Positions 1-9,034 of a stretch of DNA of 64,000 bases are shown here, piece by piece. The notes below the pieces were generated by a model. It saw only the letters and a program-made list of their open reading frames with translations. It was not told the origin of the DNA and made no database searches. The DNA is taken from the NCBI RefSeq assembly GCF_050908235.1, contig NZ_CP194340.1; one strand, written 5' to 3'. A program made the position numbers and the translations under genes. Numbering within the stretch: the stretch's first letter is position 1; each line of letters begins with the position of its first letter. The DNA is from Pseudoramibacter alactolyticus. GTDB lineage: Bacteria > Bacillota > Clostridia > Eubacteriales > Eubacteriaceae.

Positions 1-2735
1 TCGACGACAATCCCGGCTTCGCCGTGGGGCACCTTCAACGAAGTGTCGCGAATTTCTCTGGCCTTTTCGCCGAAGATAGCCCGCAGGAGTTTTTCTTCCG
101 GCGAAAGATCGGTTTCACCCTTAGGCGTGACCTTCCCGACCAGAATATCTTCGGACTTCACTTCCGCCCCGACATAGATAATCCCGTTTTCGTCCAGATT
201 TTTCAGGGCGTCTTCCCCGACATTGGGAATATCCCGGGTGATCTCTTCGGGCCCGAGCTTGGTTTCTCTGGCTTCGCATTCAAACTCTGCGATATGGATC
301 GACGTATAGCGGTCTTCCTTGAGCAGGTTTTCGTTCAAAAGAACGGCGTCTTCATAATTATAGCCTTCCCAGGTCATGAAACCGATCAGGGCGTTGCGAC
401 CGAGGGCGAGTTCCCCCATTTCGGTCGCCGGCCCGTCGGAGATCACGTCGCCCGCCTTCACGTGCTGGCCCTGGTCCACGCGCGGCCGTTGATTCATGCA
501 GTTGCCCTGGTTGGTGCGTTCAAATTTATGCAGCTTGTATTCGTCGATGTCCTGCACGTCGTCCCGGCGGATGCGAATGGTATCCGCGGAAACATAAACC
601 ACTTCGCCATCGTAACGAGCAACCTGGCAGTTACCGGAATCCTTGGCGGCCTTGGCTTCCATCCCGGTTCCGACCAGCGGCGCTTCAGGAATGAGCAGCG
701 GCACAGCCTGACGCTGCATGTTGGCGCCCATCAATGCGCGGTTGGCATCGTCGTTTTCAAGGAAGGGAATGAGCGCCGCCGCCACAGAGATAACCTGCTT
801 CGGCGAGACGTCCATAAAGTCGACGTCCTCCTGCCGGATCGAAACGAAATCACGATTTTTACCGGCACGGCCGGTAACCTGTTTATTGACAAAATGACTG
901 TTTTCATCCAGCGGCTCGTTAGCCTGGGCAATGGCATATTCCCCTTCTTCGTCGGCGGCGAGATAAACCACTTCATCGGTCGCCACGCCGTTGACCACTT
1001 TGCGATAGGGCGATTCGATAAAACCATATTCATTGATACGGGCGTAAGTTGCCAGCGACCCGATTAAGCCGATGTTCGGACCTTCAGGCGTTTCAATCGG
1101 ACACATCCGGCCGTAATGGGAGTCGTGAACATCCCGGACTTCAAAGCCGGCGCGTTCCCGGGAGAGACCGCCCGGCCCGAGAGCCGACAGACGGCGCTTG
1201 TGGGTCAGTTCCGACAACGGGTTATTCTGGTCCATGAATTGGGAAAGCTGGGAGCTTCCGAAAAATTCCTTGAGGGCCGCATTGATCGGCCGGGTGTTGA
1301 TCAAACTTTGCGGCGTTAAAATTTCGTCATCCTGCACGCTCATGCGTTCACGCACCACCCGTTCCATCCGGGACAGGCCGATGCGAAACTGATTTTGCAG
1401 AAGCTCGCCCACGGATCTCAGACGGCGGTTGCCCAAGTGATCAATATCATCCACTTCACCGATTTCGTATTCGAGACCGAGGAAATAGTTGACCGAAGCG
1501 AAAAGATCGGACTGCAGAATATGCTTCGGAATCAATCGATATTTATTGCGCTTGAGCGCCGTATGCTTTTCTGCATCCGTCAAACTGTCATCCGCCAGAA
1601 ATTCGTCCAGCGCTTCTTTGCTGACCAACTCGTCGAATTCGATATCCGAAATATCAAAAGGCAGCTCCTGGGTGTGGATATCGACGAAGCCATTGCCGAT
1701 CACGCGAAAAGTGGTCTCTTCGCCGTTATACTGGCAAGCCACTTCCACCACATTAACCCCGGCGTTCTGCACGGCCCAGGCCGTTTCGCGGTCGAATTTC
1801 TGGCCGGCCTCCGCCAGTACTTCCCCGGTGGCCGGATCGATCACGTCTTCTGCTGCAACCTGGCCCATCAACCGGTTGGCGATGGAAAGCTTCTTATTAT
1901 ATTTATAGCGGCCGACCTTCGCCAGATCGTAACGGCGATCGTCAAAAAACATAGAATTGAGCAAAGATTCTGCCGAATCCACCGTCGGCGGTTCACCCGG
2001 ACGCAGCCGGCGGTAAATATCGAGCAGCCCGTCGACCTGCGTGGTGGTGTCGTTGCTCGCATCTTTCTTCAGCGTCTCGACCAGGCGCGGATCCTCCCCG
2101 AATACGCCGAGAATTTCCGCATCTGTGCCAAGGCCAAAGGCCCGCAGCATCGATGTCAGCGACAATTTGCGCGTCCGGTCAATCTTCACATAGAGCAAAT
2201 CGTTGGAGTCGGATTCATATTCCAGCCAGGCGCCGCGATTCGGGATCACCTGGGAAGCCCACAGTCGTTTCCCGACCTTATCTCGGCTCATCGTGTAGTA
2301 AGCCCCGGGCGAACGCACCAGCTGACTGACGATGACCCGTTCCGCTCCGTTAACCACGAAAGTGCCGGTTTCTGTCATCTTGTGCAAATCCGCCAGATAG
2401 ACCTTTTGCTCTTTGACTTCGTTCTTTTCCTTATTAATAAGGCGCACGCGGACCTTCAGCGGCTGATAATACGTTTGGTCGCGTTCTTTGCATTCTTCGA
2501 TAGAATACTTAGGTTCGCCGTCGATGGCATAATCAACAAATTGCAACACCAGGTTGCCGGTGTAGTCGGTGATTTCATGAATATCATCAAAAACTTCCTG
2601 CAGTCCCTTTTCGAGAAACCATTTGTAAGAATCCAACTGAACTTCCAGCAGATTGGGCATTTCCAGAACTTCCTTGATCTTGGAAAAGCTCTGCCTGGTT
2701 CTGAGTCCCGATTGAATCGGATGTACTTGTACCAT
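1..2735 (-). CDS. rpoB: RNA polymerase beta subunit (5' part, cut by window edge)
   Basis: This is the N-terminal 911 codons of the beta subunit of RNA polymerase, the catalytic core enzyme of transcription; the rest lies left of the window. The protein starts MVQVHPIQSGLRTRQSF. The rifampicin-binding segment near residues 490-520 contains GSSQLSQFMDQNNPLSELTHK followed by RRLSALGPGG, with the usual Asp, His and Ser intact, so rifampicin sensitivity is expected (inference). The block CPIETPEGPNIGLI follows. The ATG at 2735 is preceded by AAGGAG at a rather long spacing. Unlike the common Firmicute order, rplL is not directly upstream; the gene has its own promoter. Identification is certain. 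Confidence 0.98.
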   Translation of the reverse strand, partial: MVQVHPIQSGLRTRQSFSKIKEVLEMPNLLEVQLDSYKWFLEKGLQEVFDDIHEITDYTGNLVLQFVDYAIDGEPKYSIEECKERDQTYYQPLKVRVRLINKEKNEVKEQKVYLADLHKMTETGTFVVNGAERVIVSQLVRSPGAYYTMSRDKVGKRLWASQVIPNRGAWLEYESDSNDLLYVKIDRTRKLSLTSMLRAFGLGTDAEILGVFGEDPRLVETLKKDASNDTTTQVDGLLDIYRRLRPGEPPTVDSAESLLNSMFFDDRRYDLAKVGRYKYNKKLSIANRLMGQVAAEDVIDPATGEVLAEAGQKFDRETAWAVQNAGVNVVEVACQYNGEETTFRVIGNGFVDIHTQELPFDISDIEFDELVSKEALDEFLADDSLTDAEKHTALKRNKYRLIPKHILQSDLFASVNYFLGLEYEIGEVDDIDHLGNRRLRSVGELLQNQFRIGLSRMERVVRERMSVQDDEILTPQSLINTRPINAALKEFFGSSQLSQFMDQNNPLSELTHKRRLSALGPGGLSRERAGFEVRDVHDSHYGRMCPIETPEGPNIGLIGSLATYARINEYGFIESPYRKVVNGVATDEVVYLAADEEGEYAIAQANEPLDENSHFVNKQVTGRAGKNRDFVSIRQEDVDFMDVSPKQVISVAAALIPFLENDDANRALMGANMQRQAVPLLIPEAPLVGTGMEAKAAKDSGNCQVARYDGEVVYVSADTIRIRRDDVQDIDEYKLHKFERTNQGNCMNQRPRVDQGQHVKAGDVISDGPATEMGELALGRNALIGFMTWEGYNYEDAVLLNENLLKEDRYTSIHIAEFECEARETKLGPEEITRDIPNVGEDALKNLDENGIIYVGAEVKSEDILVGKVTPKGETDLSPEEKLLRAIFGEKAREIRDTSLKVPHGEAGIVV

Positions 2736-3042
2736 GGGCGCTTGTTCACTCCTTGCCTGAATCCAAATAACCGATCACGGTGCAGCCGCTGTCCACCCGC
2801 CGGCAGACAGCAAAAAAGAAAGGGTACCGATGAAATTTCAGCCTTTGATCAGCCAAAAAAGCACATCCTGAAATCGCACCCGATCCTGCAGGAGCGTTCA
2901 TTCAAGCCGCCTTTGATCAGCGTCTTCGTGCTTCATCCATAACCTTTTTCGCATCTTCTGTGATGATTTATATGATTTGTAACAATCAATTGTGCAATCA
3001 GATGGTCGGTATGTCCTACTCATCCATCTTAATTGGTCTTTT

Positions 3043-3071
3043 ATTTTATCATCGCCTCTTCTTTTTTTCAA
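3043..3071 (-). promoter_or_regulatory. Sigma-A promoter of rpoB
   Basis: On the minus strand TTGAAA (3066-3071) is separated by 17 bases from TAAAAT (3043-3048). Transcription would start near 3036, giving an untranslated leader of about 300 bases (2736-3036) before rpoB. The leader holds no ORF I can support. This matches rpoB being its own transcription unit here. Confidence 0.7.
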
Positions 3072-3234
3072 GATTTTTCATTGTTATTTTAAAAATTTTT
3101 TGTCTTTTTTGACTTCCGCATGAATTTTTCTGTTCTGCGCTCGTTTTTTAATTGATTTTAAGTTAATTTCAGGTAACACGCTGTATATTAAAAATACATT
3201 TATCAGCAGATGAAAGCGGTGTCGTTTTGCACGC

Positions 3235-3438
3235 CGTCTTTCACAATATAATTCTGCATCGCCTTGCGATACGGAGACCGTCATCATGGGGATCTTCGAT
3301 CCTTACAAAGTCGCTTCTGTCGCACACGTTCCGAACGACCTGCCGGTTTCCGCGCTCATCGTCGTCGGCCATCTGGCCACTGATCCCAGAGTGCCCAAAC
3401 GCAAAACCGTCGACGAATTGCTAACCTATTGCCGTTAG
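3235..3438 (+). pseudogene. Nitroreductase-family C-terminal remnant
   Basis: The open frame ends MGIFDPYKVASVAHVPNDLP, then VSALIVVGHL and a PKRKTVDELL tail. This resembles the C-terminal end of nitroreductase-family flavoproteins, where a hydrophobic strand and a G-Y/H-P/L turn precede a K-R-K-hydrophobic-E-L tail. The similarity continues upstream of the first ATG (3286), and there is no N-terminal FMN-binding part, so I read this as a leftover 3' end and not a 50-residue gene. It sits just upstream of fbp on the same strand. Family assignment is by eye. Confidence 0.5.
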
Positions 3439-3475
3439 CATCTGCATTCCGCTTATCCACAAAGGGGGACATTCC

Positions 3476-5464
3476 ATGGAAAAATTCAGCAAATCACAGC
3501 TGCGTAAACACCGCAAATACTTGGAACTTCTATCCAACGATTTCCCGAGCATCACCGCCGCCGTCAGCGAGGTGGTCAATCTGCGCGCCATTTTAAATCT
3601 GCCAAAACCCACCGAACATTTCCTGACCGACATCCACGGCGAAGATGAGGCCTTTAATCACGTGATTCAAAACTCCTCCGGCGCCATTCGCCGCAAGGTG
3701 ATCGAAGAACTGGGCAATACGGTTTCTCTCGAAGATCTCGAGGAGCTCATCCCGCTGATCTATTATCCTCAGCAGAAACTCGACCTCATCAAACAGGAAC
3801 GCACCGGCAAGTATCTTGAAAACTGGTACGAGCTGACAATTTACCGTCTGGTTAAAGTCTGCCGGGCCGCCGCTGGCAAATACACCCGGTCCAAAGTGCG
3901 CAAATCCCTGCCGAAGGACTTCTCTTATATTATGGAAGAACTCATTCAGGAAGACGAAAAGCGCTATAACAAAAAAGAATACTATAACGCCATTATCCGC
4001 AGCATTGTGGAATACGGTCTGGCTGATCAATTTATCGCGGAAATCGCCTCGGTCATCAAACGGCTGACAACGGACCACCTGCACATCATCGGTGATATTT
4101 TCGACCGAGGCCCAGCTCCCCATCACGTGATGGACACCCTGATGAACCACCACTCCATGGATCTGCAATGGGGCAACCATGATATTCTCTGGATGGGGGC
4201 TGCTGCCGGCAACCGCGCGTGCATCGCCTGCGCGGTGCGTATTGCCATGCGCTACGCCAACCTGCGCGTGCTCGAAAATGGCTACGGCATCAATCTTTTG
4301 CCCCTGGCCACCTTCGCGCAAAAAACCTACCGCAGCGACCCCTGTGCCAGCTTCCAGCCGAAGAATATTGCCGATAAAAACGCCAGTGTCGACATCGAGC
4401 TCATCACTAAGATGCACAAGGCCATCGCCGTCATTCAGTTCAAGGTGGAGGAACAAATCATTGACCGCCACCCTGAATACGAAATGGGCGATCGCCAACT
4501 GCTGCGCGCCCTCGATTACGAAAAGGGCACCATCGTCGTCGACGGTGAAACCTACGAACTCAACGATACCCATTTTCCGACCATTGATCCGGCCGATCCC
4601 TCTGCCCTCACCGAGGAAGAAGAAAACGTCATGTCACAGCTCTGCCATTCCTTCCGCCATTCAGAAAAACTGCAGCGCCACATCCGCTTCATGTATTCCA
4701 AGGGCAGCATGTACCTGGTCTATAACGACAACCTGCTTTTCCACGCCTGCATCCCCATTCGCGAAGACGGCGGTTTCGATTCCTGGAACTACAAAGGGGT
4801 GGATTACGCCGGCCGCCAGCTCATGGACAAATTCGATCAGCTGGCCCGCGAGGCCTATTTCACCGCGATGAAGGAATACCCGCCGCGCCATGATTTCCTG
4901 TGGTTCCTCTGGTGTCACAAGAAATCGCCCCTCTTCGGCAAAGAGAAGATGGCCACCTTTGAACGGTACTTCATCGACGACGAAAAACCCCATCACGAAG
5001 AAAAAATGCCTTATTACAAGCGTATCGCCGAATGCCCGGATCTGGCCAACGCCATTCTTGAAGAATTCGGCCTCGACCCTGAAAAGGGGCACATCATCAA
5101 TGGGCACACCCCCGTCAAAACCCGCAGCGGCGAATCGCCGATCCGTGCCGACGGCAAGGTGCTCTGTATCGACGGGGGCTTTGCCAAAGCCTATCAAAAA
5201 ACCACGGGTATTGCCGGTTATACTTTAACCTATAACTCCTACGGCATGACCCTCATCAGCCTGCAGCCTTTCGAATCGGTGGACGCCGCCATTCGCAACG
5301 GCGTCGACATCAAATCGACCAAACAAATTGTTGAAACCAACGTCTCCCGCAAACGCGTGGTCGATACCGATATCGGCAAAAAATTACTGGAGCAGATCCG
5401 CGATCTCGAAATGCTCATCACCGCTTATCACAAGGGTTTCATCAAGGAAAAGGAACTCCATTAA
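3476..5464 (+). CDS. fbp: Fructose-1,6-bisphosphatase, class III
   Basis: A 662-residue class III (Firmicute-type, Mn-dependent) fructose-1,6-bisphosphatase, which hydrolyses fructose-1,6-bisphosphate to fructose-6-phosphate in gluconeogenesis. Metallophosphoesterase signatures are spread along the chain: DIHGEDEAF near residue 52, GDIFDRGP near 206, GNHD near 233 and GHTPVKTRSGESPI near 543. Length fits the family. The start has a clear AAAGGGGGA ribosome site. The gene points away from rpoB. Gluconeogenic FBPase fits an organism that grows on lactate. Confidence 0.95.
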   Translation: MEKFSKSQLRKHRKYLELLSNDFPSITAAVSEVVNLRAILNLPKPTEHFLTDIHGEDEAFNHVIQNSSGAIRRKVIEELGNTVSLEDLEELIPLIYYPQQKLDLIKQERTGKYLENWYELTIYRLVKVCRAAAGKYTRSKVRKSLPKDFSYIMEELIQEDEKRYNKKEYYNAIIRSIVEYGLADQFIAEIASVIKRLTTDHLHIIGDIFDRGPAPHHVMDTLMNHHSMDLQWGNHDILWMGAAAGNRACIACAVRIAMRYANLRVLENGYGINLLPLATFAQKTYRSDPCASFQPKNIADKNASVDIELITKMHKAIAVIQFKVEEQIIDRHPEYEMGDRQLLRALDYEKGTIVVDGETYELNDTHFPTIDPADPSALTEEEENVMSQLCHSFRHSEKLQRHIRFMYSKGSMYLVYNDNLLFHACIPIREDGGFDSWNYKGVDYAGRQLMDKFDQLAREAYFTAMKEYPPRHDFLWFLWCHKKSPLFGKEKMATFERYFIDDEKPHHEEKMPYYKRIAECPDLANAILEEFGLDPEKGHIINGHTPVKTRSGESPIRADGKVLCIDGGFAKAYQKTTGIAGYTLTYNSYGMTLISLQPFESVDAAIRNGVDIKSTKQIVETNVSRKRVVDTDIGKKLLEQIRDLEMLITAYHKGFIKEKELH

Positions 5465-5479
5465 ACGTTCGGGCAAATC

Positions 5480-5990
5480 ACAACCACTCTTCCAAAGGGT
5501 AGTTTGCTCCAGGGCTATAAGCCCATGGAATACCAGGCCAGCGTCTCAAGGCGCTGGCTTTCTCTTTCGGCCATGAGGATCATGCTCTCGCATTCTCTTC
5601 ATAGCTCCGTTCAAACCATACTGCTCTGTCGCTACTCCTTAAGGGATATTGTATTACTTAACCTCTTAACCCTTGATAAGGGCACTTTTCCTTTTTAAAT
5701 ATCCCATAAACGAAGAAATACTCATCTTCGGTGGGATACTCACCAGCATATATATGATCCGGCATCAGATGCTCCTCCAGATTTCCTCACCTTTATAACC
5801 ACATAACTGTTTGAGGATATCTTTTATATCCGCCTTGTGTAGATTATTTTTCGTTTATCCTTTGATGTGAAGACGATAGATAGAATATTCGCACATCCAT
5901 TTCCGCAATAGCCTGAACAACTTTATTGTAATCGGAAAGGTGATTTTTTATATAATAAACGTCGCGCACCCGCATAGCGGGTTGTTAATA
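5480..5990 (-). mobile_element. IS200/IS605-family insertion sequence relic (tnpA decayed)
   Basis: Read on the minus strand in shifting frames, 5575-5925 keeps pieces of a Y1 (HUH) transposase TnpA. They include RKWMCEYSIYRL, DIKDILKQLCGYKGEEI, the HUH region as EEHLMPDHIY, and MLVSIPPKMSISSFMGYLKR followed by KSAL. Stop codons and at least two frameshifts break it. Hairpins flank it: CCCGC/GCGGG near 5970-5985 at the presumed left end and GCCAGCG/CGCTGGC at 5537-5558 near the right end, as expected for IS200/IS605 subterminal hairpins. The family call is by eye. The element is dead and would need a transposase in trans. Confidence 0.7.
5537..5566 (+). terminator. Hairpin with T-rich tail after fbp (IS end hairpin)
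   Basis: GCCAGCG (5537-5543) pairs with CGCTGGC (5552-5558) and is followed by TTTCTCTTT. It lies in the end structure of the IS relic and probably also terminates fbp transcripts. Confidence 0.5.
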
Positions 5991-6058
5991 TTTCGTGCAT
6001 ATTCTTTTCTCTGATGAAAATCTCATACCCATTCAACTGGATCGACCCACAACAAAAA

Positions 6059-6085
6059 ACGCGCCCACTTTGAAAGGTGGGCGCG
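6059..6085. terminator. Bidirectional terminator
   Basis: ACGCGCCCAC (6059-6068) pairs with the complementary GTGGGCGCGT ending at 6085. There is an A-run before and a T-run after, so it works on both strands. It ends the minus-strand gene at 6101. Confidence 0.8.
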
Positions 6086-6100
6086 TTTTGCGCTGTCGTT

Positions 6101-6535
6101 TTAACGCGATTGCAGATCTTCCGCCCGAAACACCAGTCCCTGGCAAAAGCGCAGATTGTCCGACGACGGCTGATTGTCTCGGATTTCAAAAGTCGCGTGG
6201 GGAATCTCGGTCCGATAAGACCAAACGTAGGGCCCTTTGCACCAGCAGACCTGCACCGCTTTGGCGCGGGCCCGGGCCCGACGACTGTGCACGCAATCGC
6301 AGGGACAATCCTCGAACAGGCCGTCTTCCCCGTCGAGATAAAGCGTCCCGCCGTCTTTGGTCTCGCAAGCGGCCTCGATGGCGCCGGTGATCACAGTGGT
6401 ATCGTCGGACTGACCGAAAACTATCACCAAACCGGCGTCGGCCGCGGCCTGCTTTTCCGCGTCGGTAATCTCCTGTTTATATTCCCGGCCGTTCAGCGCC
6501 GCCGCTGCGCTCTTCACGGATCTAAAAGCGGTCAT
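6101..6535 (-). CDS. Conserved-looking hypothetical protein with a Cys cluster
   Basis: A 144-residue protein I do not recognise. I start it at ATG 6535 (MTAFRSVKSAAAALNG), preceded by a GGGAGG ribosome site; the longer frame upstream has no such site. The N-terminal half is polar and alanine-rich. The middle has FEDCPCDC and, about 15 residues on, VQVCWCKG, five cysteines that could bind a metal (inference). Basic residues (SRRARARAKA) lie between the two Cys groups. No signal peptide or membrane segment is visible. A terminator follows, and its neighbours (IS relic, M23 peptidase) give no hint of function. Confidence 0.6.
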   Translation of the reverse strand: MTAFRSVKSAAAALNGREYKQEITDAEKQAAADAGLVIVFGQSDDTTVITGAIEAACETKDGGTLYLDGEDGLFEDCPCDCVHSRRARARAKAVQVCWCKGPYVWSYRTEIPHATFEIRDNQPSSDNLRFCQGLVFRAEDLQSR

Positions 6536-6660
6536 TGGATTTTTCCTCCCTGTTTTTCGATCATCTTGCTTTTTATATTTTAACAGATCACGCCGCAAAT
6601 TGCATCCGCGCGCACTAAAAAACAGCTCTGCGCTGTGCAAAGCTGTTGGATTTCCCGCCT

Positions 6661-7643
6661 TTAATTGCCCCGTCCCTTCCCCTGGAAGTTCAGCGCCGGG
6701 AAATACGTCCGAGCATCAACCTGTTTGCCGTTGAGAAACCAGTCGAGGTGAAGGTGCGGGCCTGTGGAGTGCCCGGTGGAGCCGCTGAGCGCAATCACAT
6801 CGCCCTTCTTCACCTGTTGGCCCCGGGTCACCTTGATCTGGCTCAAATGGCCGTAGCCGGTGCCGTAGGTATCATGGGTCTTCGCGTCTGTGCCGTGGTC
6901 GATGGCCACATAATTGCCGTAGCCGCTGGCTTCCCCGGCAAAAACCACCAATCCATCCGCCGCGGCCAACATCGGCGTACCGGTGGGCACCGAAACATCC
7001 ACGCCTTTGTGGTCGGTCGAGCCCACCCCGCCGGGGGAGCTGCGACGGCCGAAACCGCTGCTGATATAAAGGGCGTTTCTTTGATTCGTCGCAACGGGCC
7101 ACATATAATCGTTTTTCCAGGTGCCGCTCCCAAAACTCAAGTGCATCGAATTGCCCGCTGCGCTTTCTGCGTTAAATTCGCCCGCAAGCTTTTTATACTG
7201 GGCTTCCTGCGCTTTTTTGATCGCCTCGAGTTTTCCCTTGGCCGCTTCCTGTGCTTTTCTGTTCGCCTCCAACCGGCGCACCGCATCCCGATCCGCCCGC
7301 ATAATGTTTTTCACTTCGCCGATCCGCGAAAGCATTCCCGGGATGTCGTCGCTCGAAAAAAAGATTTCCAAATAGCCATCGTTGCCCACCATATACATCG
7401 CGCGGGCCCGAGAACGCAATAAATCCATCTGCTTAACGCGATCCGCCTCCAGCTGCTTAATCTGGCGGTTGGCTTCTGCGAGTTGGGCATCGGTCTTCTG
7501 CATTTGCGCCTGTACGTTATCCAGCTGCTCCTGGGTGGCTGCCTGCACCGGCGCCATCCACCCCCAAAGCCGAGGCCGATCGCCAATGCCGCCCCCGCAG
7601 CAATTCCCTGCAGCCAGAATTTTTTTAAACGATGCGTATTGAT
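6661..7643 (-). CDS. M23 (LytM-type) peptidase with coiled coil; start codon and frame damaged
   Basis: A secreted murein endopeptidase. The C-terminal half has the M23 zinc/catalytic motifs HKGVD, GYGHLSQIKV and HLHLD. Before it runs a long coiled coil (QLDNVQAQMQKTDAQLAEAN and onward), the EnvC/cell-division hydrolase layout. A typical signal peptide is readable only in another frame: THRLKKFWLQGIAAGAALAI then GLGFGG, from 7637 down to about 7561. It joins the body if one G is added to the G5 run at 7561-7565. Its expected start at 7643 is ATC, not ATG, behind a good GAGGGG site. As given, translation could begin only at internal ATG 7557 without a signal, or upstream in an unrelated frame. 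Either the gene is decaying or there are sequence errors. Confidence 0.8.
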
Positions 7644-7883
7644 AATCTTCCCCTCTTTCTAATTCCCGAATGAACCGATTGCCGCTTTTCAGGCGTCCAG
7701 GAATTTGCTCTCTGTGTCTTAGTCTTAAGCCCTCTGGGCCGTTCTTATCTTCAATACAGGACCCATTCCCTGATTTTGTCACGGAAATCTTTTGAGCTTT
7801 TGACTCCTTCTAGGCAATCACCCCACTTACCTTAACGATACAGTTCAACACACTGTCTTTTAAATTCATAACTATAGCGTATA

Positions 7884-7925
7884 AAAATTCCCTCCTTATT
7901 GACTATTCAATAAAGAGAGTATATA
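7884..7925. terminator. Hairpin between M23 peptidase and degV (dispersed repeat, copy A)
   Basis: CTCC-TTATTG and CAATAA-GAG pair around a short loop; the minus strand runs into TTTTTAT after it, so it can terminate degV. The region is closely similar to 17780-17822. The rest of 7783-8000 shows only AT-rich promoter-like sequence. Confidence 0.6.
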
Positions 7926-8000
7926 TCGGAAAGCTACACCGTTTTCCAAAAACATTTTATGAGCACAGCCCAAAGGCAGCAGCGTTTTTATTGCCTATTT

Positions 8001-8897
8001 TTAACGGTGGATGTCTTTACCCAAGTGGATGTCTTTACCCAAAAAGAAAACGCCGATGGTGTCCGGACCGCAATGGGCCCCAACCACCGGATCAATAAAA
8101 TGAATCAGGCACTCGTCAGGATGCACGCGCTCGCGAATTCGCCGGCTCAGGTACTGGGCATCCTCAATACAATCCCCGTGGGCAATGAAAACGGTTTGTC
8201 TGTCGGGCTCCACAATGCTGTTTCCCATCTCGCGCACCAAAACGTCCAACGCCCTCTTTCGACTGCGCACCCGCTTAGCTGGCACCAATGCGCCGCGCTC
8301 GTTAATCCGCAAAATGGGTTTTTGCCCCAATAATTTGGCCCAAAACAACCGGCCGTTATCGCGGCCACTCTTCTGAAGAAACTGGAGGTTGCCCACGGTA
8401 AACCACTGTCTCACAAGGGAGCGATTGGCCAGCAGCCATCGATAAACCGTTTCGAGATCCTCCCCCTGCTCCTGCAAAATGCCGGCGTGGTACACCAACA
8501 GCCCTTCCCCCAGCGATGCCGCCAAAGAGTCCACCATACGAATGGTCCGTTCCGGATAAGCCGCCGCGAGCGCATGGAGCACAAATTTGGCCGTGGCAAA
8601 GGTGTCTGACAGCGTTGAGGAAAATCCAATATAAAGCAAATCGTCGCCGTGCGCCAGCACCTCCCGAAAAACCGTTTCACACCGTTCCTTGTTCAGCGGA
8701 TGGGTGTTGAAGCGCACCCCCCGCCGCATTTTTGTATAAAGCTGTTTCAATTGGTCCAGCTCATCCATCCGATAGCTTTTTACCGTCAATTCACAGTTGT
8801 CGACATTGAGCGTCAGCGGGATCACCCGAATGGCATATTGCTCAACCAGACGTCTCGGTAAATTGCACGCCGAATCCGTCACAATGACATAACTCAT
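8001..8897 (-). CDS. DegV family fatty-acid-binding protein
   Basis: A 298-residue DegV/FakB-type protein. Proteins of this family bind a fatty acid and, with FakA kinase, present it for phosphorylation; no FakA is in this window. Signatures are VIVTDSACNLP at residues 4-14, NTHPLNKERCETVF near 64-77, IGFSSTLSDTF near 90, MVDSLAASLGEG near 120 and GPDTIGVFFLG near the end. The ATG has a GGAGG site in the first bases upstream. The C-terminus ends LGKDIHLGKDIHR because an 18-bp unit is tandemly duplicated. Transcribed alone. Confidence 0.9.
   Translation of the reverse strand: MSYVIVTDSACNLPRRLVEQYAIRVIPLTLNVDNCELTVKSYRMDELDQLKQLYTKMRRGVRFNTHPLNKERCETVFREVLAHGDDLLYIGFSSTLSDTFATAKFVLHALAAAYPERTIRMVDSLAASLGEGLLVYHAGILQEQGEDLETVYRWLLANRSLVRQWFTVGNLQFLQKSGRDNGRLFWAKLLGQKPILRINERGALVPAKRVRSRKRALDVLVREMGNSIVEPDRQTVFIAHGDCIEDAQYLSRRIRERVHPDECLIHFIDPVVGAHCGPDTIGVFFLGKDIHLGKDIHR
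8007..8042. repeat. 18-bp tandem duplication at the 3' end of degV
   Basis: The unit GTGGATGTCTTTACCCAA occurs twice in a row (8007-8024, 8025-8042) in frame, adding six residues (LGKDIH) to the DegV C-terminus. Confidence 0.95.
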
Positions 8898-8995
8898 ACG
8901 TCCTCCTGATGCATATTGATTTCCACGGTCGCAAATACTGTCTTTACCAAGTCCATTATAGCAGATTCAACGCATTCTGCCATCCAAAATAAAAA

Positions 8996-9016
8996 AGCCA
9001 TGCGCGTTGCATGGCT
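8996..9016 (-). terminator. Terminator of veg
   Basis: AGCCATGC and GCATGGCT pair across a CGCGTT-type loop; on the minus strand the stem is followed by TTTTTTA. Confidence 0.85.
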
Positions 9017-9034
9017 TCATAATGACTGATTGAA

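Noticed and set aside
24..2942. Long plus-strand open frames opposite rpoB
   Set aside because: They are antisense shadows of a GC-rich conserved gene; the minus strand reads as RpoB throughout, and the plus frames have no ribosome sites or recognisable domains.
3593..4573. 326-codon minus-strand frame opposite fbp
   Set aside because: Shadow of the class III FBPase, whose motifs are all on the plus strand.
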